A DNA stretch of 64,000 nucleotides from JACCXG01 sp963785755 (GCA_963785755.1 CAWAXG010000003.1:16545-80544); one strand, 5' to 3'; positions 30,269-39,030 are shown, counted from the first letter of the stretch. Numbers and translations are program-made. Notes: generated by a model from the letters alone, not told the origin.

Positions 30269-31713
30269 GTGTGCATCAGTCCTGCGGCGCGCTGAAAGAG
30301 GCCCTCGGGAGGCGCGTGTCCCGTCCAGAGCTCGAACTGGCGCTCCGCCTGCGCGACCAGCATCTCGAGCCCGCCGATCGTCATGCACCCGGCCGCGCGA
30401 GCATCACGGAGCAGCTTCGTTTCGGCCGGCGCATAGACGAGGTCGAACACGATCTCGCCGTCGAGCGCGGCGCCTTCGATCGGGCTTTCCACGGCGGCGG
30501 TTGCGCCGGCCGGAATCGCATTGACGAGGACGTCCCAGCTGCCCGCGCGCGGTGGAAACGTGCCGACCGTGCCATTGACCAGCTGCGCGATTTCCTGCGC
30601 GGCCTCGGCGCGCCGGGCGCAGATCGTGACCGAGGCACCCATATCGGAAAGGGCCACGGCCACGGCGCGGGCCGCGCCGCCGGCGCCGAGAATAGAGGCA
30701 CGAACGCCCTTCACTTTCATCCGCGCCGACAGCGGTGTCGAAAAACCGTAGACGTCGGTATTGGCGCCGTGCCACCGGCCATCTCGAATCACGAGCGTGT
30801 TCATGGCGCCGACGCGGCGCGCGAGCGGTTCGAGCTCATCCACTTCGTCCATCAGCGCGAGCTTGAATGGCGCCGTGATGCTGGCCCCAGCCAATCCGAT
30901 CTCTCGGGCGAATCGCGTGAAGTCGTCAGCGTCGGAGGCCTGCAGCGGGAGATAGATGGCATTCAAGCCGAAGTGCGCGAAGCCGGCGTTGTGCATCACC
31001 GGCGACAGCGAATGGCTGACGGGATTGCCGACGACGCCGTAGATGGCAGCATCGGGTTTGAGATCCCGGATGCGGAACTCTTTCAGGAGACGCGCCGCGG
31101 TGAACTGGCCGGGGGCAACCGCATCGCCGGCGTAGGTCCAGCGGTTGCGCAGACGCGAGGCGAGGACCCGGCTGGCCGAACCCGCGTCGCCCATCGCAAT
31201 CAGCACATGCCCGGGGTCCAGTTCGCTGCGACTGGCATCGGCCAGCCGCATGACGCGCAGCGTGTCGGACAGGCTGTGCGCTTCGGCCGACAGCTTGATG
31301 ACTTCCGCGCCGGACGACTTGAGCCCTTCCCAGCGGCTCTCCAGATCGCCTGGGAGCGGCCCATAGATGTGCGTGGACAGGACGACGCCGCGGCCGCGGC
31401 GCGCGCGAATCAGATCGTGCGCAAACGAGGCGCGCGACTCGACGTCGATGAATTCCGCGCCGCCGGCAATACCGTCCTCGAGGATCCGCTGACGAGCCTC
31501 CTCCGGGCCGTCGAATCGCCCACCCTCCCAGGAGGGCCGGCAGGTCAACACGACCGGCCTGCGGCGTCCCTCGAGGGCCGCCTGGGCGTCGGGCCTGTCC
31601 GCGAAGTCGAGCCGCATCTCGACCAGGTCGGCTCCCTCGGCGGCGTCCCGGTTTCGACGGAGCTCTTCCATCGTGGTCCCGGTCGCGACGACGCAGATCT
31701 GCGGATTCGGCAT
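30265..31713 (-). CDS. aroDE: Bifunctional 3-dehydroquinate dehydratase / shikimate dehydrogenase
   Basis: 482 residues, two enzymes in one chain. Residues 1 to about 215 are a type I dehydroquinase (AroD): DLVEMRLDF, the active-site His in VVLSTHIYG, and the Schiff-base Lys in AEVIKLSAEAHS. Residues of about 230-482 are shikimate dehydrogenase (AroE): YGVVGNPVSHSLSPVMHNAGF, the catalytic Lys in ASITAPFKLALMDEVD, HGANTDVYGF and the NADP loop ILGAGGAARAV. The order matches the plant-type fusion. It is the first structural gene after the trp-type attenuator and is coupled to trpE. Confidence 0.94.
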   Translation of the reverse strand: MPNPQICVVATGTTMEELRRNRDAAEGADLVEMRLDFADRPDAQAALEGRRRPVVLTCRPSWEGGRFDGPEEARQRILEDGIAGGAEFIDVESRASFAHDLIRARRGRGVVLSTHIYGPLPGDLESRWEGLKSSGAEVIKLSAEAHSLSDTLRVMRLADASRSELDPGHVLIAMGDAGSASRVLASRLRNRWTYAGDAVAPGQFTAARLLKEFRIRDLKPDAAIYGVVGNPVSHSLSPVMHNAGFAHFGLNAIYLPLQASDADDFTRFAREIGLAGASITAPFKLALMDEVDELEPLARRVGAMNTLVIRDGRWHGANTDVYGFSTPLSARMKVKGVRASILGAGGAARAVAVALSDMGASVTICARRAEAAQEIAQLVNGTVGTFPPRAGSWDVLVNAIPAGATAAVESPIEGAALDGEIVFDLVYAPAETKLLRDARAAGCMTIGGLEMLVAQAERQFELWTGHAPPEGLFQRAAGLMHT

Positions 31714-31788
31714 AGGGTCGGGTCGGTCGAATCTGAGCTCCGAATCGTGTCCGGACGGTCAGCGTCCTGAATCATCCCCCAAAAACGA

Positions 31789-31824
31789 AAGGAGCCTCCT
31801 CAGCGCAAGCTGAGGAGGCTCCTT
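31789..31824 (-). terminator. Attenuator terminator ahead of aroDE-trp
   Basis: A perfect 16-bp stem (31789-31804 with 31809-31824) closes a 4-base loop. On the minus strand it is followed by TTTCGTTTTTGGGG, a U-rich exit as expected for intrinsic termination in that direction; on the plus strand no T-run follows. It lies 75 bases before the aroDE start and 27 bases after the leader-peptide stop. Confidence 0.85.
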
Positions 31825-31872
31825 GAATGTCGTTCCGCGCGCCTTGACTGGCTAGCGGTTTGCCCCCTCAGC
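31809..31872 (-). promoter_or_regulatory. Antiterminator pairing of the attenuator
   Basis: GCTGAGGGGGC (31862-31872, just after the Trp codons) can pair over 11 positions, with one G-U wobble, with GCCTCCTCAGC (31809-31819), which is the first arm of the terminator stem. The two structures are mutually exclusive. Upstream GCCCCTTT in the leader could pair with GAGGGGGC, giving a third, protective arrangement. Confidence 0.7.
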
Positions 31873-31947
31873 AGCACTGTGCCACCACCAATAGGACTTG
31901 GAGGTCCCAAAATAGGCGCCGGCAAAGGGGCTGAAGACGAGGTGCAA
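31852..31947 (-). CDS. trp leader peptide with three consecutive Trp codons
   Basis: A 31-codon frame ending SYWWWHSAAEGANR and TAG (31852-31854). The Trp codons are TGG TGG TGG at 31882-31890. The upstream part carries several Phe and Tyr codons (VFSPFAGAYFG), fitting an operon that makes all aromatic amino acids. The best start in this frame is TTG 31947; there is no ATG. A ribosome stalled on the Trp codons would leave the antiterminator strand free, and one that reaches the stop would cover it. The peptide itself need have no function. The exact start is uncertain. Confidence 0.65.
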   Translation of the reverse strand: MHLVFSPFAGAYFGTSKSYWWWHSAAEGANR

Positions 31948-31956
31948 AGTGCGGTC

Positions 31957-31985
31957 ACGATAGCACCTTTGTCCTTGACCTGCAA
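31957..31985 (-). promoter_or_regulatory. Candidate promoter of the aromatic supraoperon
   Basis: On the minus strand TTGCAG (31980-31985), 17 bases, TATCGT (31957-31962). It would start transcription a few bases from the TTG of the leader peptide. An alternative -10, TATAGA at 31996-32001, lacks a good -35. Both are weak matches. Confidence 0.35.
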
Positions 31986-32003
31986 GCAGTTGGTATCTAT
32001 AAC
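31975..32003 (+). promoter_or_regulatory. Promoter of the S55 peptidase gene
   Basis: TTGACC (31975-31980), 17 bases, TATAAC (31998-32003): a strong plus-strand promoter. The start site would be near 32010, leaving a leader of about 50 bases before ATG 32059. It overlaps the candidate minus-strand promoters for the trp leader. Confidence 0.7.
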
Positions 32004-32058
32004 AGGATCAGGCGGTCCTCGACCGTCCTCCGTGCCAGATTCCAACGTCCAAACGCAT

Positions 32059-33909
32059 ATGAAGATGAGAACGGCTGCGGCAGCCCTGATCCTCGCCGCC
32101 TTCCTCGGCACCGCTCCTCGCGGCACGACCCCGTTGATGCCGCTCGACGAGATCCGCACGGGCATGGTCGGCGTCGGCCGCACGGTGTTCGAGGGCTCGG
32201 AGCTGCAGGACTTCAAGGTCCAGATTCTCGGCGTGCTGCGCAACGTGCAAGGACCCAAGCGCAACCTGATTCTGGCGCGGCTCGAAGGCGGACCGCTCGC
32301 GTCCACGGGCGTGGCGCAGGGCATGAGCGGGAGCCCCGTCTATATCGACGGACGGCTGATCGGTGCGGTCTCCTACTCGATCGGCGCGTTCTCGAAGGAG
32401 CCTATCGCTGGGATTACGCCAATCGCGGAGATGAAGGATGCGACGGCGATGCCTCGCGCGCGGGCGCCGCAGCAGGTCCGGCTCGAGCTGCCGATCACCC
32501 GGGAGAATCTCACGGCGGCGCTGAGCGCAACCTATGGCCGGCTGACCCCGTTCTCGAATCGTCCCGCCGACGTGCAGGCGATCGGCATTCCCGCCGCCGC
32601 GGGCGCGCAGATCGGCGCGATGCTCCGGCCCATTTCGACCCCGCTGCTGATGGGCGGCTTCGAGCCGGAGATTGCCGATCTCGTCGCCGGAGCATTCCGG
32701 GAGTCGGGCTTCACGCCGATCATCACCGGCGCCGCGTCAGCCGAGCTGCAGTCCACTCCTGAAGTCCCACTCCGCGAAGGCGACGCGATTGGCGTGTCGC
32801 TGATCGGCGGCGATCTCGAGATGGGCGCGACCGGCACGGTCACACATATCGACGGCGATCGCGTCTACGCATTCGGACATCCGCTCTACAACCTGGGCCC
32901 GGCGGAGTTCCCGATGACGCGCGCGCACGTGCATCTGATGCTGCCGAGCCTGATGACCTCGTTCAAGATCTCGAGCCTCGGCCGCACCATCGGTACGTTG
33001 CAGCAGGATCGCGCCACGGCCATTGCCGGAGCTCTCGGCAAAGGGCCGGTCCTCGTGCCGATGACCGTGACGGTCCAATCCGCCCGCGGGGAAGGCATGG
33101 AGCCGGTCACCCGCACGGTGAAGCTGCAGCTCGTCAAGGACCAGCTGTTCACGCCGCTGCTCGCCTACGTCGCCATGTTCAACACCCTTGGCGCCTCCGA
33201 GCGTCAGTACGGGGCCGCGACGATGGCGCTGAAAAGCCGCACCCGGCTGAAGGGGCATGGCGATCTGGTGGTCGAGGACGTCTACGCGACGGACAATCCG
33301 ATTCTCGGCGCCTCCACCGCCGTCGCGGGCCCGCTGACGATGATGTTGGGAAACAACATCTCGGAGGTGACGGTCGAAGCGATCGACGTGACGGTGACCG
33401 CGACCGAGACACCCAAAACGAGAACCATCGAGCGGGTATGGCTCGACGAGATTCGTCCGCGCGCCGGCCGGACCGTGAACCTCAAGGTGCTCACTCGCAG
33501 CTATCGCGGTGAAGAGCAGATTGCCACCGTGCCGATGGAGATTCCGGCCAATGCGCCGCGGGAGCTCACGGTGCTGGTGAGCGACGGCCGCCAGCTGAAT
33601 GCGATCGAGCAGCGCGAGCTGCGCGGCGCCCTCCAGCCGCAGACCATCGCGCAGCTGGTGAAGGTGCTGAACGACACGCGCCGCAACAATCGCATCTACG
33701 TGAGAATGATGACCGGACGCGCCGGCGCTGTCGTCAACGGCGAGGCAATGACCGCACTGCCGCCGTCGGTGCTCGCGGTGCTCGAAGCCGATCGCAATGG
33801 CGGCAGCTTCACGCCGATCCGGAGCGCCGCGCTCGGCGAATGGGAAATCACGACGGACTCGGCCGTGAGTGGCTCGCGCGCCCTGACAATCAATCTCGAG
33901 GCGCGATAA
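32059..33909 (+). CDS. SpoIVB-type peptidase, S55 family
   Basis: 616 residues with a signal peptide (MKMRTAAAALILAAFLG). The S55 domain has the nucleophile Ser in VAQGMSGSPVYIDGRLIGAVSYS (about residue 92) and a conserved YAFGHPLYNLGP block with the catalytic His. In Bacillus, SpoIVB signals across the forespore membranes; sporulation genes are absent here, so the role must differ. The C-terminal 300 residues are beta-rich and unrecognised. The frame is open from 31879, but that segment covers the promoter and the antisense of the trp leader, so ATG 32059 (or 32065) is used. A secreted propeller gene follows after five bases. Confidence 0.85.
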   Translation: MKMRTAAAALILAAFLGTAPRGTTPLMPLDEIRTGMVGVGRTVFEGSELQDFKVQILGVLRNVQGPKRNLILARLEGGPLASTGVAQGMSGSPVYIDGRLIGAVSYSIGAFSKEPIAGITPIAEMKDATAMPRARAPQQVRLELPITRENLTAALSATYGRLTPFSNRPADVQAIGIPAAAGAQIGAMLRPISTPLLMGGFEPEIADLVAGAFRESGFTPIITGAASAELQSTPEVPLREGDAIGVSLIGGDLEMGATGTVTHIDGDRVYAFGHPLYNLGPAEFPMTRAHVHLMLPSLMTSFKISSLGRTIGTLQQDRATAIAGALGKGPVLVPMTVTVQSARGEGMEPVTRTVKLQLVKDQLFTPLLAYVAMFNTLGASERQYGAATMALKSRTRLKGHGDLVVEDVYATDNPILGASTAVAGPLTMMLGNNISEVTVEAIDVTVTATETPKTRTIERVWLDEIRPRAGRTVNLKVLTRSYRGEEQIATVPMEIPANAPRELTVLVSDGRQLNAIEQRELRGALQPQTIAQLVKVLNDTRRNNRIYVRMMTGRAGAVVNGEAMTALPPSVLAVLEADRNGGSFTPIRSAALGEWEITTDSAVSGSRALTINLEAR

Positions 33910-33914
33910 TCCTG

Positions 33915-36161
33915 ATGTCGATCTCCTCTCGTATCCTGCGCCTGCTGGCGTCGGCGGCGCTCCTCGTCTCCGTGGCTGCGGTCATCCTCTCCGCCGCGAG
34001 CCCGACCTTCTGGACGGTCTCGTCGCAAGCCGATTTCTTCAAAGGCGACGTCGAGGATCTGTCGATCGACAGCGACGGGCGCGTGTTTCTTGGCCCCGCC
34101 GCCTCCATCCTCGCGGAAACCTCCGCGCCGTTCCTCTGGTCCATCGTGTCCGGAAGCGACGGCACCATCCTGGCCGGGAGCGGCAACGAGGGGAAGGTGC
34201 TCAAGATCGGCCGCGACGGCAAGGCCGTCACCTTCTTCGATGCCGCCGAGCTCGAGGTTCACGCGATCGCCGCCGCGCCGCAAGGCGGGATCTATGTGGC
34301 GACCTCGCCCGACGGCAAGATCTACAACGTCGCGGCCGACGGCACGTCCAAGGTGCATTTCGATCCCGAAGACAAATACATCTGGGCGCTCGCGTCCAGC
34401 GCGGACGGTAACCTGTACGCCGCGACCGGCGACAAAGGGGTCATCTACCGGATCACGCCCGACGGCAAGGGCGCGCGCTTCTACAAGACGACCGCGACGA
34501 ATGTCGTGGCGCTCGCGGTCTTGAAAAGCGGCGACGTGATCGCAGGGACGGAATCACCGGGCCGCGTCTTCCGCATCGATGCGAGCGGCAAGGCCTTCGT
34601 GCTGCTCGATTCGCCTTACCGCGAGATCCACGCCCTGCGCGTCGCGGGCGATGGAACGATCTACGCCGCGGCCGTGAGCGGCGCTCCCGGGGCGAGCGAG
34701 GATCGGTCGCTCGATCGCACGACGACCGAGACCGCGCGACCTCCGGTGCCGTCGGTGTCCACCGAGATCACCGGGATGACGGTGATGGAGGGACCAGTGA
34801 GCTCGTCCGGTCCACCGCCCGTGTCGCTCGGCGGCCGCGGGCCGCGCCGGCCGGCCCGCGGCGCGATTTACCGCATCCGTCCCGACGGTCTTTGGGACAC
34901 GTTGTGGGAAACGGGGGAAGATGCGCCGTACGACCTGCTGATCGAAGAAAACGGCAGCCTGCTCGTCGGCACGGGCACTGAAGGAAAGATCTTCCGCGTC
35001 AGCGGCAGCCCGGCCAAGGCTACCCTGCTCGCCCGGGCCGCGGCGCGACAGGTGACCGCGCTGCTCCGCGACTCGACCGGACGCATCGTTGGCGCGACCA
35101 GCAATCCCGGCAAGCTGTTCGCGTTGTCCGCGGCGCCGGCGCGCAAGGGGTCGTACGAATCGGACATTCGCGACGCTGGCACCGTGGCGAGCTGGGGAGC
35201 GATCCGCTGGCGCTTCAGCGGGCGGTCCGGTCAGGTGCTGATCACGACCCGCAGCGGCAATACCGCCACGCCCGACGAGACCTGGAGCGTCTGGTCGAGA
35301 ACCTACACGAATGCGGACGGCGAACAGATCGCCAGCCCGAATGCGCGCTACCTGCAATGGCGGGCGGCGCTGTCGAGCGACGGCGCGGACGGACCGGTGC
35401 TCACCTCCGTCACCGCCGCCTACCTGCCGCGCAACCTGCGGCCGGAGGTCATGTCGATCACCGTGCACCCGCCGGGCGCCGTCTTCCAGCGGCCGTTCTC
35501 GACCGGCGACATGGAGCTTGCCGGCTTCGAGGAGAACACGTCGGACGGTCGGCAGCCGACGCAATCGCCCGCCCCGTCGACGAGCCTTTCGCCGAGCGCC
35601 CCGCCGCTTGGCCGCCGCCTCTATCAGAAGGGACTTCAGACGTTCGTCTGGAAGGCCGACGATCAGAACGACGATCGAATGCAGTACGACGCCTTCTACA
35701 GGCGTGAAGGGGAAACCGCCTGGAAGGCGCTGAAGCGGGGCCTCTGGGATCCGATCACGGTGTGGGACACGACCTCGGTGCCGGACGGCACCTACGTCAT
35801 CAAGATCGCGGCGTCCGACGCTCCGTCGAATTCGCCCGGCACGGCGCTGACCGGCGAGCTCGAGAGCGTCAGCTTCGACATCGACAACTCGCCGCCGCGC
35901 ATCGAAATCCAGCCGGTCCGCACCAGCCCGCGGACGCTGACCTTCGTGGTCCGCGACGATCATTCCGCGGTACAGCGCGTGGAGTACTCGCTCGACGCGA
36001 GCCGCTGGCGCGTGGTCTACCCCAAGGACGGCATCCCCGATTCGCGCCGCGAGGAATTCGAGATCACCGTCGAGGACTCCGAGGCCGGCCGCAGCGTCAT
36101 CATCCGCGCCACCGACGCGATGCACAACGTCGCCACTGCCGTCAGCGACGTAAAGAAGTAG
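33915..36161 (+). CDS. Secreted beta-propeller protein with C-terminal Ig-like region
   Basis: 748 residues with an N-terminal signal/anchor (LRLLASAALLVSVAAVILSAAS). Residues of about 50-440 contain repeated blades with D-G-x-(I/L)-x-A-(G/A)-T and G-K-(V/I)-(Y/L/F) patterns: GTILAGSGNEGKVLKIG, GGIYVATSPDGKIYNV, GNLYAATGDKGVIYRI, GSLLVGTGTEGKIFRV. A Ser/Pro linker follows, then beta-sandwich sequence (VPDGTYVIKIAASDAPSN, ending VIIRATDAMHNVA). It is probably periplasmic or outer-surface. It is encoded five bases after the S55 peptidase, suggesting they act together. No enzyme motif is seen. Confidence 0.8.
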   Translation: MSISSRILRLLASAALLVSVAAVILSAASPTFWTVSSQADFFKGDVEDLSIDSDGRVFLGPAASILAETSAPFLWSIVSGSDGTILAGSGNEGKVLKIGRDGKAVTFFDAAELEVHAIAAAPQGGIYVATSPDGKIYNVAADGTSKVHFDPEDKYIWALASSADGNLYAATGDKGVIYRITPDGKGARFYKTTATNVVALAVLKSGDVIAGTESPGRVFRIDASGKAFVLLDSPYREIHALRVAGDGTIYAAAVSGAPGASEDRSLDRTTTETARPPVPSVSTEITGMTVMEGPVSSSGPPPVSLGGRGPRRPARGAIYRIRPDGLWDTLWETGEDAPYDLLIEENGSLLVGTGTEGKIFRVSGSPAKATLLARAAARQVTALLRDSTGRIVGATSNPGKLFALSAAPARKGSYESDIRDAGTVASWGAIRWRFSGRSGQVLITTRSGNTATPDETWSVWSRTYTNADGEQIASPNARYLQWRAALSSDGADGPVLTSVTAAYLPRNLRPEVMSITVHPPGAVFQRPFSTGDMELAGFEENTSDGRQPTQSPAPSTSLSPSAPPLGRRLYQKGLQTFVWKADDQNDDRMQYDAFYRREGETAWKALKRGLWDPITVWDTTSVPDGTYVIKIAASDAPSNSPGTALTGELESVSFDIDNSPPRIEIQPVRTSPRTLTFVVRDDHSAVQRVEYSLDASRWRVVYPKDGIPDSRREEFEITVEDSEAGRSVIIRATDAMHNVATAVSDVKK

Positions 36162-36179
36162 CGTCGCACGTCGGACGTG

Positions 36180-36932
36180 CTACGTGGTCCGCGGCGCTTT
36201 GGCTTTGACGGTGGTGTGGGCGAGGAGCCAGACGAGGTTCACGGCGACGGCCGAGGCGCCGACGCGGCCGGGCTCCAGGCGGCCGCGGGCGAAGACATCC
36301 AGGAGCGCATTCACTTCTTTGGGATGTCGCTCGTTGTTGAGCACCGAGACGCGCGACAGGCGTCCCTCGCGGGTGACCACGGCGGAGAACGCGAGCACGA
36401 GATCGTCGTGCGAGTACACCGGCTGCGCGAGCATGGCCTCGATCGGTCCCTGATTCGGCACGCTCGGCGCGGTCAGGAACAGGTCGGCGGTGATCGGGTT
36501 CAGATCCGATCCGGCCGGCGCCGAAACGACCGCAAGCATCGACCGCAGCGAATCGTCGCGATCCGGCGACGCGAAATGCAGGGCGCTGAGCGCGACGGCG
36601 CCGCAGAGGAACGTGGCCGCGGTCGCGGCCAGGCCAATCCACAGCAGATGCAGGTCGTCGAACATCCGGCCGGCCTTGGCGGTCCAGGACTCATGGGCCT
36701 CGGCGCGCATACGGCTGATCACGCCGGACTGCACGCCGGTCCAGTCGTCGGCGGGCGCGGGGGCCGCCGCCAGGCGCAGCACCTCGCCGACCCGTTTGAG
36801 ATCGCGAAGCTCGCTCGCGCACGGCGGACAGTCCGCGACATGGCCGCCGATGGCGATCATGTCCGGGACCGGCAGCTCCCGGTCGTAGAAAGCCGGAAGA
36901 CGCCGACGAACGGCCGAGCAGGTCAAGAACAT
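36180..36932 (-). CDS. Anti-sigma factor with zf-HC2 zinc finger
   Basis: 250 residues. The zinc motif is HVADCPPC (about residues 31-38). A transmembrane helix (LLWIGLAATAATFLCGAVALSAL, about 98-120) separates it from an extracytoplasmic C-terminus. That part ends FARGRLEPGRVGASAVAVNLVWLL, which resembles the TonB C-terminal pattern of a basic residue then a hydrophobic strand, so it may contact an envelope partner; this is tentative. The start overlaps the sigma-factor stop by one base (TGATG). Confidence 0.82.
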   Translation of the reverse strand: MFLTCSAVRRRLPAFYDRELPVPDMIAIGGHVADCPPCASELRDLKRVGEVLRLAAAPAPADDWTGVQSGVISRMRAEAHESWTAKAGRMFDDLHLLWIGLAATAATFLCGAVALSALHFASPDRDDSLRSMLAVVSAPAGSDLNPITADLFLTAPSVPNQGPIEAMLAQPVYSHDDLVLAFSAVVTREGRLSRVSVLNNERHPKEVNALLDVFARGRLEPGRVGASAVAVNLVWLLAHTTVKAKAPRTT

Positions 36933-37549
36933 CAGGCGTCCCTCAATTGGGCACGAACCGCTTCACGGGCGCGCGCCAGCCGGGACTTGACGGTGCCAAC
37001 CGCCACGCCTAGCGAAAAACCGATCTCTTCGTAGCTCATTCCGTCGATCTCGCGCAGGACGAGGGCCGTCTTCTGATCGAACGGCAACCCATCGAGGGCG
37101 GTCCGGATCTGCTCCGCCAGCTCCTTGCGCGACAGCACGCGGTCGGGCGAATCCAGGGTGTTCTGTTCCGGGAAATCACCATGGTCCCGGAGGTGCTCGT
37201 CGAGCGACACCTGCTGGCTCTTGTGCCGGCGCCTCCACCAGCGCTGCCGATTCCGCGCCTGATTGACGACGATCCGGTAGATCCAGGTTCGCAGCGCCGA
37301 CTGGCCGCGGAAGGAGTGGATGGTGCGGAAGACCCGGAGGAAGACTTCCTGGGAGAGATCGAGGGCTTCGTTGTGGTCGCCCAGCAGGTTGAGGGAGAGC
37401 TGGTAGACCATGCGCTGGTGCTCGTTCACGAGCTCGGCACAGGCATCCTCGTCGCGCGCCGCGCAGCGCTGAATCAGCGCGGCCTCGCGCCCGCCGACGT
37501 CGGTCCAAGTGATGGCTCGAAACGGCTTCACAGAAAGACCCTCTGCCAT
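36932..37549 (-). CDS. ECF RNA polymerase sigma factor
   Basis: 205 residues from ATG 37549 (GGTGGTAAG just upstream); the open frame runs six codons further. Region 2: ELVNEHQRMVYQLSLNLLG and EALDLSQEVFLRVFRTI. Region 4: LPFDQKTALVLREIDGMSYEEIGFSLGVAVGTVKSRLARARE. It is paired with the downstream zinc-finger anti-sigma. The central loop (QRWWRRRHKSQQ) is unusually basic and Trp-rich. Confidence 0.9.
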   Translation of the reverse strand: MAEGLSVKPFRAITWTDVGGREAALIQRCAARDEDACAELVNEHQRMVYQLSLNLLGDHNEALDLSQEVFLRVFRTIHSFRGQSALRTWIYRIVVNQARNRQRWWRRRHKSQQVSLDEHLRDHGDFPEQNTLDSPDRVLSRKELAEQIRTALDGLPFDQKTALVLREIDGMSYEEIGFSLGVAVGTVKSRLARAREAVRAQLRDA

Positions 37550-37624
37550 CTTACCACCCGCGCCCAACCCTCCTGGATGCTGTTGGCGCCTTCCATATCC
37601 TTAGAACCCCCGGGACGGCTGAAG

Positions 37625-37690
37625 TTCCATCGGGACCCGGAACTCGGGGCTCGGGACTAGGGCGGGTATTCGGGATCAGGGGCCAGGGAT
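37625..37690. repeat. Degenerate GGGACTCGG/GGGATC tract
   Basis: G-rich low-complexity sequence in the 197-base gap between the divergent sigma and TPR genes. It shares the 15-mer ACTCGGGGCTCGGGA (37642-37656) with the tract at 14561 and ends TCGGGATCAGGGGCCAGGGAT. Any promoters here are obscured. Confidence 0.7.
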
Positions 37691-37746
37691 TATGGGCGGA
37701 ACTGACAGTTTTGGCATTTCAGGCATTTGGGAGAGGATCTCCCTCT

Positions 37747-39015
37747 GTGAAACGCCTCATCCTCGCGTTGGGGATTCTCCTGGCCGTCATGACGGTCGCC
37801 TACGGGTATACGGTCACGAGGCGGGAGCGCCAGTATCGCCAGCTGGTTGCCGAAGGCGACATCTCACTGGTTCGGGGGGACCTGGGCAAGGCGGTCACGA
37901 TCTTCGGTGAGGCCATCACCCTCAAGCCGGAGTCGATGGTCGGCTACTTGAAGCGGGGCGACGCTCATCGACGCCGCCGGGATCCGGAGGCCGCGGCAAC
38001 CGATCTGGAGAAGGCCCAAACGCTGAATCCGACGGAGCCCCGCGTGCTCGAGCTGCTCGGCGACGTCGCGACCTCACGGCACCTGCACGATCGCGCCGCC
38101 GAGTACTACGGCGCCTACATCGGGCTCGACGATCGGCCGCGCGTACTCTACAAGCTCGGACTCGCCCGCCATCTCGCCGGTCAGCAGAAGGAAGCGGTCG
38201 ACGCGCTGCGCCAGGCCGTGCGGCTCGACAGCCGGTTTGCCGAGGCGCACTACCTGCTCGGGATCTGTCTTCGCGACCTGAGGGCGCTGCAGGGCGCGCA
38301 GGCGGCGTTCGATCGCGCCGTCGCCGTCTCCCCCAACCTGCTGGCCGCGCGCGAACAGCTTGCCGAGGTCCATGGCCTGCTCGGCCGGCGCCCGGAACGG
38401 ATCAAACAACTCGAAGCGCTCCTCCTTGCGGATCCGAGCCCGGGGCGGCAGGTCGAGCTGGCCGTCGCCTACGCGGATGCCGGCCAGGTGACCCGGGCGA
38501 TCCGCGCCCTCGGGGGCGTCGCCGATTTGTATCCCTCCTATCCGGGTACCTACCTCGCGCTCGGACGGCTGTGGCTCGACATCGCCGAATCCGGCGACGA
38601 TCACGTCGCGCTCGGCAAGGCCCTCGAGGCGCTGCAGCAGGCGGTATCGATGGAGGCGTCGAGCGCGTCGCTCTCGCTCCTCGGCCAGGCCCGCTTGATC
38701 GCCGGCGATCCCTCAGCCGCCGAGCGTACGCTGCGGCAGGCGACTGAAACGATCCCGGCCGAGCCGTCCTCGTTTCTGCATCTCGCCAGTGCCGCGGATC
38801 GGACGGGACACGTAGAGATCGCACGCCGTGCGCTGCTCGACTATCAGGCGCTCACGGGAGCGAGCGATGCGAACTTCCTCGTGCGGGTCGCGCAGGCTCA
38901 ATGGCGATCGGGTGACGCGGCGGGCGCACGGGCGACGCTGACGCGCGCCCTGGACCGAGATCCCGACAACGAGCAGGGTCGTGAGCTCGCGCGCCGGCTC
39001 GCGCTCGCACGCTGA
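37747..39015 (+). CDS. TPR-repeat protein, membrane-anchored
   Basis: 422 residues from GTG 37747 (GGAGAGGA ribosome site about ten bases before). An N-terminal hydrophobic segment (LILALGILLAVMTVAYGYTV) is a signal anchor. The rest is a continuous solenoid of about ten TPR-like repeats with recognisable G-Y/A-P positions, such as GYLKRGDAHRRRRDPEAA, YKLGLARHLAGQQKEAVDALRQAVRLD and SLLGQARLIAGDPSAAERTLRQA. It is probably a periplasmic or membrane scaffold. The partner is unknown, and it is flanked by a sigma factor on one side and a sigma-54 regulator on the other. Confidence 0.8.
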   Translation: MKRLILALGILLAVMTVAYGYTVTRRERQYRQLVAEGDISLVRGDLGKAVTIFGEAITLKPESMVGYLKRGDAHRRRRDPEAAATDLEKAQTLNPTEPRVLELLGDVATSRHLHDRAAEYYGAYIGLDDRPRVLYKLGLARHLAGQQKEAVDALRQAVRLDSRFAEAHYLLGICLRDLRALQGAQAAFDRAVAVSPNLLAAREQLAEVHGLLGRRPERIKQLEALLLADPSPGRQVELAVAYADAGQVTRAIRALGGVADLYPSYPGTYLALGRLWLDIAESGDDHVALGKALEALQQAVSMEASSASLSLLGQARLIAGDPSAAERTLRQATETIPAEPSSFLHLASAADRTGHVEIARRALLDYQALTGASDANFLVRVAQAQWRSGDAAGARATLTRALDRDPDNEQGRELARRLALAR

Positions 39016-39030
39016 ACAACTGCGATCATT

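Noticed and set aside
31879..32058. N-terminal extension of the S55 peptidase frame (60 codons before ATG 32059)
   Set aside because: It has no signal-peptide logic, runs through the TTGACC/TATAAC promoter, and is the antisense of the trp leader peptide.
31800..32324. Long minus-strand frame across the trp leader, including GTG 31958 with AAAGG upstream
   Set aside because: In that frame there are no Trp codons and it passes through the terminator stem; the WWW frame explains the RNA structures better.
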